Shown here: piece by piece, positions 50,258 through 59,471 of the stretch
Layout of the letters: each line of letters opens with the position of its first letter
Position numbering within the stretch: position 1 is the first letter of the stretch
Assembly: GCF_017303375.1 (NCBI RefSeq)
Contig: NZ_JAFKOH010000008.1
Location: forward strand, 155,212-219,211
Direction of reading: 5' to 3'
DNA: 64,000 nt
From: Bacillus sp. NTK074B
GTDB taxonomy: Bacteria; Bacillota; Bacilli; Bacillales; Bacillaceae_B
Position numbers and translations under genes: made by a program
The notes under the pieces: model-generated
Seen by the model: only the letters and a program-made list of their open reading frames with translations
The model's database searches: none
What the model was told of the DNA's origin: nothing

Positions 50258-50387
50258 TTACGGTTGCAGGGGTAGAGGCTGTATTTCCAGTTGTTTTTCG
50301 ATGTGGTTGACTTTTTGGAGGATTCGTTGCACTTCGGTCTAACATGGAATATTGTTTTTCCAGGATTTCTAATTGGGTTTCATAGCC
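50258..50387 (-). pseudogene. Possible coiled-coil gene fragment
   Basis: On the minus strand one frame reads ETQLEILEKQYSMLD and another, one base out of step, VQRILQKVNHIEKQLE, ending at a stop. Together they look like the decayed end of a coiled-coil protein. The remaining bases to 50719 show nothing that I can support. Confidence 0.25.
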
Positions 50388-50719
50388 CCCTGGATATTGT
50401 CTTAACTAGCTTGGTGTGTTCTACCCTTATGAGGGAAGGGGGATCAAGTCTCTTTGATTCTTCCACAGCTGATTCACATATCTGAATATTAGAGTGGCAG
50501 TTACGGCGTAAGTTGGGGTCGCCTGCACCCCAGAGATTCTGATCCAATGGGGGTCAGTTCAATTCCATATGACTGCAAGTTCATTTTTTATCATTTCTCC
50601 CATGTAGGATTAACCGTTGTAGTATATATGTAAACGCCTATGATGGTGAAAAACCTTATGGGAACCATTCGGAAGAACTGGGCATATGGTATATCACTAA
50701 ATGAGTGGAGATGGTGAAA

Positions 50720-50863
50720 ATGAACAATGAGCAGGTTCTAGAATCAAAATCCATCCTGATTGGCAGATTGTTTACCCTTGGAGGATCTGTACTCTTTCTA
50801 ATTGGGTCACTTATTGCTGCCATATTAGCCTATAATGATTTCGAGAAAGTAATCAATGAATAA
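50720..50863 (+). CDS. Small single-span membrane protein
   Basis: This 47-codon frame starts with ATG after GGAGATGG and encodes one long membrane helix (TLGGSVLFLIGSLIAAILAY) with a charged N terminus and C terminus. No family is recognised. The spacing and single-span design are convincing for a real small protein, but no partner is obvious. Confidence 0.5.
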   Translation: MNNEQVLESKSILIGRLFTLGGSVLFLIGSLIAAILAYNDFEKVINE

Positions 50864-51013
50864 CGAAAGTCCGGGAAGATCGCTTTTTCTGGCAGAAGAG
50901 GCTGCTTCTTATGCTGGCTGTATGAAAAGCATAAGAAACAGCCCCCAAATGTTTCAAGGTTTGTCCCAACAAAATAAACATTCCATCTTTGAAGGAATGT
51001 CGTTTGGAGAGCA

Positions 51014-51430
51014 TTAGTTTCCTTTTCTGGACGAGACATTTACAGTTGGGGCAAGGGGTGACTTGGAAAATTGTTTTTCCTTTGCAGGCAGGGACATTTC
51101 TTTTTCCAGCTTTTGATGAGTGGACAGTTTGTCATACGTCGTACCAATAAATAACTGTCCTTTTAAATCCTTAATTCCAAGATTACCGAAGTTATTGCTC
51201 AAATCAGCATGGTCAATGTTGACATTCTCAATCGATAGGTGCTCGATTACGATCTTTGAAGGTTCTTGCTGAGTGGCCAGATTGTTACGGACCTCTGATA
51301 CAAGCCCCGTTTTTAGCCATTCGATTTCATTTTCCAGCTTCTTAATCTTGTCTTTCATCTCATTTTGCTCTGCATCGATGCTTTTTTTGATGAGTGAAGT
51401 TAATTTCTTCTGAAAGAAAGTATATAACAT
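51014..51430 (-). CDS. GerPC-like spore germination protein
   Basis: This 138-residue protein resembles GerPC of the GerP system, which is needed for nutrients to cross the spore coat. The N-terminal half is coiled coil (EMKDKIKKLENEIEWLKTG), and the C-terminal half has KIVIEHLSIENVNIDHADLS and KGQLFIGTTY, typical of GerPC. It is shorter than B. subtilis GerPC (about 205 residues). No clear ribosome site precedes the ATG. It is the last gene of a four-gene minus-strand cluster with two GerPA/GerPF-like proteins. Confidence 0.65.
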   Translation of the reverse strand: MLYTFFQKKLTSLIKKSIDAEQNEMKDKIKKLENEIEWLKTGLVSEVRNNLATQQEPSKIVIEHLSIENVNIDHADLSNNFGNLGIKDLKGQLFIGTTYDKLSTHQKLEKEMSLPAKEKQFSKSPLAPTVNVSSRKGN

Positions 51431-51456
51431 ATTCTCACATTCTTTTAGTTATTTTT

Positions 51457-51891
51457 TCACTGTGAGCCTCCATGAAATGTCACATTTTCAATTTTTCTGG
51501 GATAAGCAACCTGTATGAGTCCGTTAAGAAATTGGATATTGATTGATTTAGCTTCGGTCGGTTCTGGAAGGGGAATTGTACGCTCAAATTCCCCGCAAAA
51601 CCGTTCCGACCTGACTTCCATTTCTTTAGGGTATATCGGTTTGACAACCCCTTTGATGAGGAGATTGGTGTTGGAACTTAATGAAAAGGTTATATCCTCT
51701 TGAGATAAGCCGGGGGCTTCAAGGATGACGCATATATGGGATTCATTCTGATACACATCATATCTCGGGAAATCATCATCTGTTTGAAAGAACTGGGAAG
51801 GATTTTGGCTGTCGAAAATATTGCTCCAGAAATTATCACTTTTGTATTGATTGGTCAGTTCGAGCCATTTTTTCATCTTTTCCATGTCCAT
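51457..51891 (-). CDS. Hsp20/alpha-crystallin-like protein, probably of the spore coat
   Basis: This 144-residue protein has an alpha-crystallin domain from about residue 42 (RYDVYQNESHICVILEAPGLSQ to FERTIPLP). The C-terminal Ile-x-Ile anchor motif common in chaperones is not visible, and the tail is short (ENVTFHGGSQ). In this gene order it probably works in the coat or cortex, as CotM-like proteins do. A GGAGAGGTGATG site lies at the ATG region. Confidence 0.75.
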   Translation of the reverse strand: MDMEKMKKWLELTNQYKSDNFWSNIFDSQNPSQFFQTDDDFPRYDVYQNESHICVILEAPGLSQEDITFSLSSNTNLLIKGVVKPIYPKEMEVRSERFCGEFERTIPLPEPTEAKSINIQFLNGLIQVAYPRKIENVTFHGGSQ

Positions 51892-51924
51892 TCACACATC
51901 ACCTCTCCTTAGGAAGCGTAAAGT

Positions 51925-52167
51925 TTACACTTGAACTGTGTAAGGGATAGCCGGGTTGGCAATTTGATCCTGGTCGCTTACATCAGGGTCAAGTACCCCA
52001 GTATTCATTTGTGAGCCGGTAGGCGATAAATCACCAAATGAAAAGTTCGCGCCGAATAATTTTGCATTCGCCGTATGACTGTTGTGTACCGTTGGACCGA
52101 TATCAACGTTTCCGTTCTGCGTCACACCATTTACTTTAATATTAAATATGTTGATCTGATACGGCAT
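51925..52167 (-). CDS. GerPA/GerPF-like spore germination protein
   Basis: This 80-residue protein matches the GerPA/GerPF family: INIFNIKVNGVTQNGNVDIG, then VHNSHTANAKLFGANFSFGDLSPTG, ending DVSDQDQIANPAIPY. Members sit in the spore coat and ease germinant access. GGAGG lies six bases before the ATG. It overlaps the upstream GerPA-like gene by 26 bases. Confidence 0.85.
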   Translation of the reverse strand: MPYQINIFNIKVNGVTQNGNVDIGPTVHNSHTANAKLFGANFSFGDLSPTGSQMNTGVLDPDVSDQDQIANPAIPYTVQV

Positions 52168-52459
52168 GAGGATCCTCCTTCTCGGCTTCTCTTGGGTCAA
52201 CCGGTACAGGAACCGGCAAAGGTGCTCCCGCATTGACTGAATCCGCATTGGCCACGGACGTTTGATCATTTACATCTGGATCAATATATACATTTTCCAT
52301 CATTGATTCTGTCGGGGAAGTATCACCGTATGAAGAGTTAATACCCTGAGATTTATTATTCGCTGTATGGCTGTTATGCACCGCTTCTCCAATGGTAATG
52401 GAGCCATTTCCGGATATGCTGTTTACCTTCATACAGTAAAGGTTTACTACAGTCTGCAC
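52142..52459 (-). CDS. GerPA/GerPF-like spore germination protein, longer form
   Basis: The 105-residue product starts with GTG after AGAGAGGTGGG. It has the family core (NSISGNGSITIGEAVHNSHTAN and YGDTSPTES) and an unusual acidic proline-rich tail (GAPLPVPVPVDPREAEKEDP) not seen in its partner. It is the first gene of the operon, just after a SigK-like promoter. Confidence 0.85.
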   Translation of the reverse strand: MQTVVNLYCMKVNSISGNGSITIGEAVHNSHTANNKSQGINSSYGDTSPTESMMENVYIDPDVNDQTSVANADSVNAGAPLPVPVPVDPREAEKEDPHAVSDQHI

Positions 52460-52485
52460 AGTTTCCCACCTCTCTGTCTATGGGA

Positions 52486-52515
52486 TACTATATGCTTTTG
52501 TCAGCCCATTCGTTC
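52486..52515 (-). promoter_or_regulatory. SigK-type promoter of the GerP-like operon
   Basis: On the minus strand GAAC (52512-52515) is 17 bases before CATATAGTA (52486-52494), which fits the SigK pattern AC-N16/17-CATANNNTA. SigK transcribes gerP in B. subtilis, so the match supports mother-cell expression late in sporulation. Confidence 0.65.
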
Positions 52516-52669
52516 GGGTCTTTGCAAATTAATTGAATTTATTCTATATTCGCCTGAGGAATGAATAAAGTCTTGAAAAATGTCAGTAAACAGTGAACCA
52601 TGGGTGTTGATAACAGAATGGTCAATACCATTAGTCCATTGACAGTTAGAATCCATCTTGAAATAGAGG

Positions 52670-53293
52670 TTAATCCGTCATGAATTGATTCACCAACTCA
52701 TAACACCGATCCTTCGTCGACTCATACAACGAAATGTACCAAGCCACATTTTCAAACGTCCCGCCTTCATACTTCAGCCTTTCTTTCTCTGCTTTTTCTT
52801 CTTTCTCCTCGATCCATTTCACTTGTTCCGTTTCTAAATCTGCAAAGACTTCTGGAGACAGCTCTTTTTTCAGGAGAGCATATATCTCATTTAAAGCATG
52901 ATCATATTTTTCGTAAGACACTCCGTAGTAGCTTTTCATGGCGTTGGTGACGCCTTTATCGGAATCCTTCTTTTCCGGCATGGCATCCAGTTCTTTTTGG
53001 ATGTTGTCCAGTTTTTCTATGTAGGTTTGTTTGCCTTCTGCTTTTTTGACTGGATGATCCTGTTCTGAGTTGTCTGTGCCATGATTTTCGGAAGATGCGG
53101 CGGATGTTCCTTCTGTTTGGTCCTTTTCATTGAGATCCGATACCGATGAATCCCCCTTATCTGTGCTTGCCGGAACGGCCTCCGACTCAGGCTGATTGGC
53201 AGCATCCTCTTCAGAAGATGAACTGCAGGCGGACATCCCCACCAATAACATGGCGGATAAGGCTGTGGCGATAAATAGGTTCTTTTTCTTCAT
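52670..53293 (-). CDS. Lipoprotein with LprI-like (DUF1311) domain
   Basis: This 207-residue protein has a lipoprotein signal (ATALSAMLLVGMSAC, Cys23 predicted lipidation site), a Ser/Glu-rich linker of about 70 residues, and a C-terminal helical domain (LDNIQKELDAMPEKKDSDKG and YDHALNEIYALLKKELSPEV) like the DUF1311 lysozyme-inhibitor LprI region, but the cysteine pair typical of that domain is incomplete. The gene stands alone. The function is not known. Confidence 0.75.
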   Translation of the reverse strand: MKKKNLFIATALSAMLLVGMSACSSSSEEDAANQPESEAVPASTDKGDSSVSDLNEKDQTEGTSAASSENHGTDNSEQDHPVKKAEGKQTYIEKLDNIQKELDAMPEKKDSDKGVTNAMKSYYGVSYEKYDHALNEIYALLKKELSPEVFADLETEQVKWIEEKEEKAEKERLKYEGGTFENVAWYISLYESTKDRCYELVNQFMTD

Positions 53294-53460
53294 TGTTACA
53301 GCTCCAATCTTTTGTTCAAAATACAGTACCTGGATTATTTTAACATAACCAAATATATCCTTCGAATGTATTCCTCAGACGTTCCCATTTCGGACTACCT
53401 TCTGGTAAAATTAGGTTTGCGAATGCGAGATGAGAACTTGAAACTCTATGGAGGTGTCAC

Positions 53461-55181
53461 ATGCTTGAAGTGAAAACAAATTATGTTTTTAAAAAAATTA
53501 AACCGATCACCAAAGGCTGGTCGAGTGATAAGAAGTATTATGTGGAAGCCGAGTCGGGTGAAAGGCTGCTGCTTCGGACGGCGGACGCTTCTGAATATAA
53601 AAGTAAGAAGAGCGAATTTGAAGCGATGAAGCGTTTGGCTGAATCGGGCCTCCCAATGTCGAAGCCTTTGGAATTTGGAATGGGTGATGATGGCCAACTA
53701 GTGTATACCCTTTTTACCTGGTGTGAGGGAGAAGATGCTGCGGAGATACTCCCGAAGCTTACGGATACGGAGCAATACGAGCTTGGTCTGAAGTCGGGCC
53801 GTTATTTACGGGAAATCCACTCTACACCTGCGCCTTTAGAGGAAGAAACGTGGGAAACAAAGTTCAACGGGAAAGTAAATAAGAAGATAGAGCAGTATCA
53901 GGATTGTCCCCATACGATTGAAAGCGGCGATCTTATCTTAGAATACATAGAGGCAAACAGACATCTCCTCGCCGGCCGTCCACAAACGTTCCATCACGGA
54001 GATTACCACGTGGGAAATATGGTCATTTCGAAAAAGGGTGAACTGTCCATCATCGATTTCAATCGCCATGATTTCGGTGATCCGTGGGAAGAATTCAACC
54101 GAATCGCCTTCAGTGCATCGGCGAGTCCTCATTTTGCCACGGGACAGCTGAACGGCTATTTTAACGGGCGACCACCGGAAGAGTTCTTCAAGCTCTTGGC
54201 CTTTTACATCAGCAGCAATATGCTGTCGTCCCTCCCGTGGGCCATGAGGTTCGGGGAAGAGGAAGTGGAGACAATGAAGAAACAGGCGAAGGAAGTGCTG
54301 GGGTGGTTTGACGGGATGAGGCATCCTGTACCGACGTGGTATGTGGAGGACTTTTACGTTCAGTACATCGATGGCATTCCTCATAAGTTAAAGGCACCCT
54401 TCGATTTTTCTTTTATTAAAAAGTACGGAGAGGTCTTTAAAGTATATGATGATCAGGACTCGGGCAATATTTGCTTCGGAGTCAGGAACGGTGAAGAGAG
54501 ACGGTTCATCAAGTTCGCCGGTGCCCCGACCGCGCGATATGAAGGCAAACCGGAAGAAGCGGTCTCCTGGTTGAAGGATGCCGTGAAAGTGTATGAAGAT
54601 CTGGCCCATCCCCATTTAGCGAGATTGATCCGCTCCGAGGAAGTCGGGGAAGGTTTTGCTGCCATTTTTGAAGGACAGATGGGGAGTGCATGGGGAGGAT
54701 GTATCCCCGTTCCCGGGAGAAGTTCATGCAGCTACCTGACAGTAAAAGGGTTGACGTGTTCCGTGATATCCTCGACTTTCACATCCATGCTGCGGAGAAA
54801 GGGTATGTGGCCATCGATTTCTATGACGGCAGCATTCTCTATGACTATCAAAAAGGAAAGACGTTGATCTGTGATATCGATCTCTATGCAAAACACCCTT
54901 ATATCAATACGATGGGCAGGATGTGGGGGTCATCACGCTTCATGTCCCCGGAGGAATTCAAGCTTGGTGCCGAAATCGATGAAATCACCAATGTGTATGT
55001 GATGGGAGCCACCGCCTTTGCCTTGTTCGGCGGGGAGAGGGATCGTTCCAGGGGAAAATGGAGACTGAGCGAAGAGTTATATGAAGTGGCGGTGAAGGCT
55101 GTGAGTGATGACAGGGAGGAGCGCCATCAGTCGCTTACGAAGTTTAAGAGAGAGTGGGATGGGCGGGTTGTCCCAGTTTAA
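53461..55181 (+). pseudogene. APH-type phosphotransferase fused to a protein-kinase-like domain, with one frameshift
   Basis: The N-terminal part (residues ~1-290) is an aminoglycoside-phosphotransferase-like kinase with catalytic FHHGDYHVGN and the DFNRHDFGDP Mg-binding motif. The C-terminal part (from ~residue 310) resembles a small serine/threonine-kinase-like domain, with VAIDFYDGSILYDYQ and CDIDLYAKHPYI as likely catalytic and metal-binding motifs. One base is missing in ATTTTTGAAGGACAG (near 54671), which separates the frames; adding a T gives FEWTDGECMGRMYPRS. If real, the second kinase is lost; if a sequencing error, this is an intact ~573-residue double kinase. Confidence 0.75.
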
Positions 55182-55193
55182 AAATGGACTTGT

Positions 55194-55225
55194 GAACCAC
55201 GAAATGTCACCGTGGTTTTTTTTTT
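55194..55225 (+). terminator. Terminator after the double-kinase gene
   Basis: AACCACG pairs with CGTGGTT over a nine-base loop and is followed by ten T. Confidence 0.85.
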
Positions 55226-55339
55226 CGTGAAATCTTCCCACCCTGTACACACATTGTTAATAGTTTCGTCATATTTACCTTCTAAGATGAATGTAACAAC
55301 AAAGATTAACAGAGCAAAACCACTTTAGGAGGTAGTGAA

Positions 55340-56605
55340 ATGCTAGACCAACATAATCAAAACGAAGAAACCCAGCATATAGAGTCAGAAGAAGTTGAGA
55401 AGAAAGAAGGCATGGAGCGAAGCCCGAAACCGAAGAAGACATTTAGAGGACGTGGGTTTCTGAACACAGTCGGTGCCGGGATCATCGGGTCCGTCCTGAC
55501 CCTGACCGTATTGCCTCAAACGGATTACTATCAGAACCTGGCCCAGGACAGTATCGAACAATCCACTCATCAAGGGCAGACCGATACGGCCGCAGACTCA
55601 GGAATCACGCCAACGACCGTATCCACTGCGGGCAGTGGGGATGTAGCAAGTATCGTGGAGGATGCCTCCCAGTCCATCGTCGGAATCGTCAACTATCAGC
55701 AGCAGAATGGCATGGGAGGATCCCAGGATGCGGCAGCCGGGACAGGCTCAGGCGTCCTCTTCAAAAAAGACGGGGACAGTGCGTTTATCATCACGAATAA
55801 TCACGTGATCGAAGGGGCTTCCAAGATTGAAGTATCCCTCTATGATGGAGAAAAGACGGAGGGTGAACTGATCGGAGCCGACCCACTGACGGATCTTGCC
55901 GTCGTGAAGATTGACGGCAAATACGCAGACAACTTATTGAAAGTCGGGGATTCCAGTGCCCTGCGTGCCGGTGAACAGGTGATCGCCATCGGGAATCCAC
56001 TCGGACTGGATCTTTCCAGAACGGTGACACAAGGAATCGTCAGTGCCGTGGACCGAACCATCCCGGTTCAAACGTCAGAAGGAGAGTCTGAACTGAACGT
56101 CATCCAAACAGATGCCGCCATCAACCCAGGTAACAGTGGAGGCGCACTCCTGAATACCAAGGGTGAATTGATCGGGATCAACAGCGCGAAGATCTCGAAC
56201 TCCGGCGTAGAAGGACTCGGATTTGCAATCCCAAGTAAGGACTTCATGCCGATTGTCAGCGAAATCATTAAAACAGGAAAAGTGGAGCGTCCATATATCG
56301 GAATCGGAATGAAGAACCTGTCCGATATTCCACGCTCGTACCTGCCGAATCTGCCAGAGTCAGTCAAATCCGGTGTAGTCATCGCCAATGTCGACCCAAC
56401 TTCAGCAGCGGCTGACGCCGGGATAAAAGAGGGCGATGCGATTACCGAGATGAACGGGAAGTCAGTGGAGAATGTGTCGGATTTAAGAAGGCAGCTGTAC
56501 GGAGACCTGAACGTAGGGGATAAGATCGACCTGACCATTATCCGGGAAGGTAAGAAAATGAAGGTGAGTTTGAAACTGACTAGTAATGCGATGATGAATG
56601 GGTAA
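55340..56605 (+). CDS. HtrA-like membrane-anchored serine protease
   Basis: This 421-residue S1C protease degrades misfolded exported proteins. A charged cytoplasmic N terminus (about 40 residues) precedes one membrane span near residues 42-60, then a protease domain with catalytic His in IITNNHVIEG, Asp in DPLTDLAVVKI and Ser in NPGNSGGALL, then one PDZ domain (DAGIKEGDAITEMNGKSV). AGGAGG lies before the ATG. It is the Bacillus HtrA/HtrB type, usually controlled by CssRS and induced by secretion or heat stress, but no CssR site could be confirmed. A PrsA-like gene follows. Confidence 0.92.
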   Translation: MLDQHNQNEETQHIESEEVEKKEGMERSPKPKKTFRGRGFLNTVGAGIIGSVLTLTVLPQTDYYQNLAQDSIEQSTHQGQTDTAADSGITPTTVSTAGSGDVASIVEDASQSIVGIVNYQQQNGMGGSQDAAAGTGSGVLFKKDGDSAFIITNNHVIEGASKIEVSLYDGEKTEGELIGADPLTDLAVVKIDGKYADNLLKVGDSSALRAGEQVIAIGNPLGLDLSRTVTQGIVSAVDRTIPVQTSEGESELNVIQTDAAINPGNSGGALLNTKGELIGINSAKISNSGVEGLGFAIPSKDFMPIVSEIIKTGKVERPYIGIGMKNLSDIPRSYLPNLPESVKSGVVIANVDPTSAAADAGIKEGDAITEMNGKSVENVSDLRRQLYGDLNVGDKIDLTIIREGKKMKVSLKLTSNAMMNG

Positions 56606-56631
56606 GGCAGCTGGTTTGACTTGGTGGGCAG

Positions 56632-56745
56632 TATAAAGGGAGTGTACCTGGTAAAAACGATTAGAACGTACCAGGCACCAACCGAGTGAAAGGTGCCTGG
56701 TACCAACCGCCCGAATTGTACCAGGCACCAAAACGAGGGCACCAA
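56632..56745. repeat. Family-D repeat cluster (GGTACC/GTACCAGGCACC)
   Basis: Four arms lie in 110 bases: GTGTACCTGGTA, GTACCAGGCACC, GGTGCCTGGTACC and GTACCAGGCACC. They can form alternative hairpins between the htrA-like and prsA-like genes. The same arms occur in the terminator at 11 kb. Confidence 0.75.
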
Positions 56746-56791
56746 AACAACACCCAGTACATTTAAATGAACAAAAAAGGAGTACGGGTTC

Positions 56792-57679
56792 GTGACGAAT
56801 AAAAAACGATCGATCACACTATGGAGCATCGTCGGAGGGGTGGTCCTCATCGGAGCACTGCTCGCTGTATTCGGTTTTTCCAGAGATGATGTGGTAGCGA
56901 AGGTTGGGAACGAGTCGATTACGAAAGACGATTTGTATTCCACCCTAGTGGATCAATACGGGGATGGCGCGTTGGATACGCTGATTGCCGAGAAGATTGT
57001 GAAGCTTGAGAGTGAGAAGGAAAATCTCACGGTGAAGGATAGTGAAATCGATAAGGAACTTAAGAATATTAAAGGACAATATGACAGTGAAAAGGCATTC
57101 AACGAGGCGCTCACTTCAAGCGGGGCGGATCTGGATAGTGTGAAAGAAAATATTAAGACGTATCTGCTGACGGAGAAGCTGCTGAAAGACAGGGTCTCCA
57201 TTACAGATAATCAAGTCAAGGAATACTTTGATGCAAATAAGGATTCGTTTGCTCAAGAGGAACAGATAGAGGCCAGTCATATTTTGGTGGATGATGAACA
57301 GACGGCACAAGAAGTGAAGGCGAAGCTTGATGACGGAGGCGATTTCGCGGAACTTGCGAAAGAGTACTCCACGGATACATCGAATGCCGAGTCAGGCGGG
57401 AAGCTTGGTTATTTTGGGAAAGGTGAAATGGTGAAGGAGTTTGATGATAAGGTGTTTTCCATGGAAAAAGGTGAAATCAGCGAGCCGGTGAAAACCGAGT
57501 TCGGGTATCACATCATCAAGGTGACGGGCAAGAAAGAAGCGAAAGAGGCCGTTCTTGCCGATCATAAAGACGAAATCAAAGATATCCTCTTCGATCAGGC
57601 CCTTCAAGCGGAGTATGGAACGTGGCTCCAGGAAAAGAAAGAGGACTATAAAATTGAAAATCTGTTGAAAGATTCATAA
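56792..57679 (+). CDS. PrsA-like membrane-anchored peptidyl-prolyl isomerase
   Basis: This 295-residue extracytoplasmic foldase has an N-terminal membrane anchor (residues ~8-30), a SurA/PrsA-type chaperone region and a parvulin domain (residues ~160-250) with QIEASHILVDDEQTAQEV, SGGKLGYFGKGEMV and FGYHIIKV. The start is GTG. Unlike PrsA of B. subtilis it has no lipobox cysteine and is held by a transmembrane helix. It follows the protease in the same direction, as befits an envelope quality-control group. Confidence 0.88.
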   Translation: MTNKKRSITLWSIVGGVVLIGALLAVFGFSRDDVVAKVGNESITKDDLYSTLVDQYGDGALDTLIAEKIVKLESEKENLTVKDSEIDKELKNIKGQYDSEKAFNEALTSSGADLDSVKENIKTYLLTEKLLKDRVSITDNQVKEYFDANKDSFAQEEQIEASHILVDDEQTAQEVKAKLDDGGDFAELAKEYSTDTSNAESGGKLGYFGKGEMVKEFDDKVFSMEKGEISEPVKTEFGYHIIKVTGKKEAKEAVLADHKDEIKDILFDQALQAEYGTWLQEKKEDYKIENLLKDS

Positions 57680-57763
57680 TCCCCTCATGGTTTGTTCATG
57701 ATTTGGTCATAATTGGTGGAAATACTGTTAGTGCAGCTGCACCCTATAATAGGAGGGATTCAA

Positions 57764-58615
57764 ATGAAGAATAAGAAAACAATAGCGTTGGCCGGAGTAT
57801 TAGCGATTGGTATCGCGGCGGCTCTTCCGGCTTTCGCAGCTGAAGAGAAGATTGCAGGGAAGACAAGTGATTCGGCAGTGATAGGAGATCATGAATTTGG
57901 TAAGCGCGGCGGACCTGGGAAGTTTCATCTGAATGAAGATCAGTTGAGGGATAAAGCAGAGGAATTGGGCGTTGACACCACCGATAAGAATACACGTGAA
58001 CTTGCCAAAGCGATCATGGGGGCAGAGCTTGAGAAAAGAGCGAAAGCATTAGGGATTGATACAGAAGGGAAAGATCCTCGAGCTATTATGGAGGAAATCC
58101 GTCAAGTAAAACGAAACAATAAGGCAAAAGAACTGGGGATTTCCACTGATGGAAAAGATCAGAAAGAGCTGGCTCAAGAAATAAAAGAAGCCGTATTGAA
58201 GCAAAAGGCAAAAGAACTTGGAGTTGAAACCGACGGCAAGGACCTGAAAGCCCTTGCGGATGAGGTAAGGGAAGCCGTCCTCATGAAACAGGCAAAAGAC
58301 CTTGGGATCGAGACAGACGGAAAAGATCATCAAGAGTTGAGGCAGGAAATTTTTGACGCTTCCATCCTGAAAGCTTCGAAAGAAATCGGCATTGAAACAG
58401 AAGGCAAAACATCGAAAGAGTTGATGAAAGAAATACTGACCGAACATCCCGATGAAGCGAAGAAACTCGATTTCTTCCCATTCAATAAGGATAGGGAAGG
58501 CTTCTTTTTCCCCCTGGGCGGTAAAGGGCATCACGGTCCGGGACATGGAAAAGGACCTCACGATGCTGACCAAAGGGATGAAACATCGGCAGAATCTGAA
58601 AGTGTAGCCTTATAA
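57764..58615 (+). CDS. Secreted protein with six tandem 28-residue repeats
   Basis: A signal peptide (KKTIALAGVLAIGIAAALP, cleavage after AFA near residue 23) is followed by six consecutive repeats of 28 residues each (about residues 62-229). Each repeat has a helix with KAKELGI, a loop DTDGKD or similar, and a second helix with EL..EI. The acidic loop is reminiscent of a calcium site but lacks the full EF-hand pattern. A Gly/His-rich tail (GGKGHHGPGHGKGPHDAD) ends the protein and may bind metal. AGGAGGG precedes the ATG. I do not recognise the family. It lies just before a two-component system, which may regulate it. Confidence 0.75.
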   Translation: MKNKKTIALAGVLAIGIAAALPAFAAEEKIAGKTSDSAVIGDHEFGKRGGPGKFHLNEDQLRDKAEELGVDTTDKNTRELAKAIMGAELEKRAKALGIDTEGKDPRAIMEEIRQVKRNNKAKELGISTDGKDQKELAQEIKEAVLKQKAKELGVETDGKDLKALADEVREAVLMKQAKDLGIETDGKDHQELRQEIFDASILKASKEIGIETEGKTSKELMKEILTEHPDEAKKLDFFPFNKDREGFFFPLGGKGHHGPGHGKGPHDADQRDETSAESESVAL

Positions 58616-58625
58616 GTCAGGGAAT

Positions 58626-58651
58626 CCCCGCCATCTGAGCGGGGGTTTTTC
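58626..58651 (+). terminator. Terminator after the repeat-protein gene
   Basis: CCCCGC pairs with GCGGGG over a seven-base loop, followed by TTTTTCC. Confidence 0.8.
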
Positions 58652-58700
58652 CATTGTAGAACGAATCGTGAAAAACGACTATACTTGAAGGAAGAGGGAG

Positions 58701-58750
58701 CCGTGGGGACAGGTACCGTGGCGCATGAACCAGGGTACCTGTCCCCATGG
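58701..58750. repeat. Family-C inverted repeat in the response-regulator 5' region
   Basis: CCGTGGGGACAGGTACC(GTGG) faces CCAGGGTACCTGTCCCC(ATGG), with a ~17-bp stem of near-perfect pairing, about 25 bases before the response regulator start. Lying close to the ribosome site, it could affect translation or initiation. Confidence 0.75.
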
Positions 58751-58775
58751 CCTGTCCCGGAAAGGAGCGATGGAG

Positions 58776-59471
58776 ATGAACGTGCTGGTGGTAGAGGATA
58801 ATCAAAGCGTCACAAGCATGCTTGAAATGTTTTTTTCGAAAGAGGATATAAAAGGTGAGTTTGTCCATGATGGTGCTGATGGGTATCAAGCCTTTAAGGA
58901 AGGCGAGTGGGATCTGGTCATTCTGGACTGGATGCTTCCGGGGATGGACGGCGTGACGATCTGCCGGAAGATCAGGGAGGAAGGATCACAGGTCCCGATC
59001 ATCATGTTGACGGCGAAGGACAGTGAGTCCGATCAGGTTCTCGGACTTGAGCTCGGTGCAGATGATTATGTGACCAAGCCCTTTTCTCCACTTGCCCTGA
59101 TGGCGAGGATCCGTGCCGTGACCCGTCGCTATCAAGGGGAGAAGAGCACTTCGGATGTGGGCGACACATCGGATTTCCGGATCAGCAAGGAAACCCGTGA
59201 AGTCTTTTTGAACGGTGCCCCCCTGACGAATCTGACGCCGAAAGAGTTTGAACTTCTCTATTTCCTTTCCCAGCATCCACGTCAGGTGTTCTCAAGGGAA
59301 CAGCTCCTCGAACGGGTATGGGGATATGATTTCTACGGAGACGAGCGAACGGTGGATGTCCATATCAAACGGCTCCGGAACAAGATCGGAAGCAAGGACA
59401 AGCCTTACTTGCATACGGTATGGGGCGTAGGCTATAAATTCGATGAGACGGCGGTCGGCGATGAAGTTTAG
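58776..59471 (+). CDS. OmpR-family response regulator
   Basis: This 231-residue regulator has a receiver domain with acidic pocket (VVEDNQS) and the phospho-acceptor Asp in LVILDWMLPG near residue 51, plus Lys in YVTKPFSPLALMA, and a C-terminal winged helix (TPKEFELLYFLSQHPRQVFSREQLLERVWG). The ATG is eight bases after AAAGGAG; two earlier starts are less likely. It overlaps the kinase gene by 11 bases. An envelope-stress role is inferred from the adjacent protease and foldase genes. Confidence 0.9.
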   Translation: MNVLVVEDNQSVTSMLEMFFSKEDIKGEFVHDGADGYQAFKEGEWDLVILDWMLPGMDGVTICRKIREEGSQVPIIMLTAKDSESDQVLGLELGADDYVTKPFSPLALMARIRAVTRRYQGEKSTSDVGDTSDFRISKETREVFLNGAPLTNLTPKEFELLYFLSQHPRQVFSREQLLERVWGYDFYGDERTVDVHIKRLRNKIGSKDKPYLHTVWGVGYKFDETAVGDEV

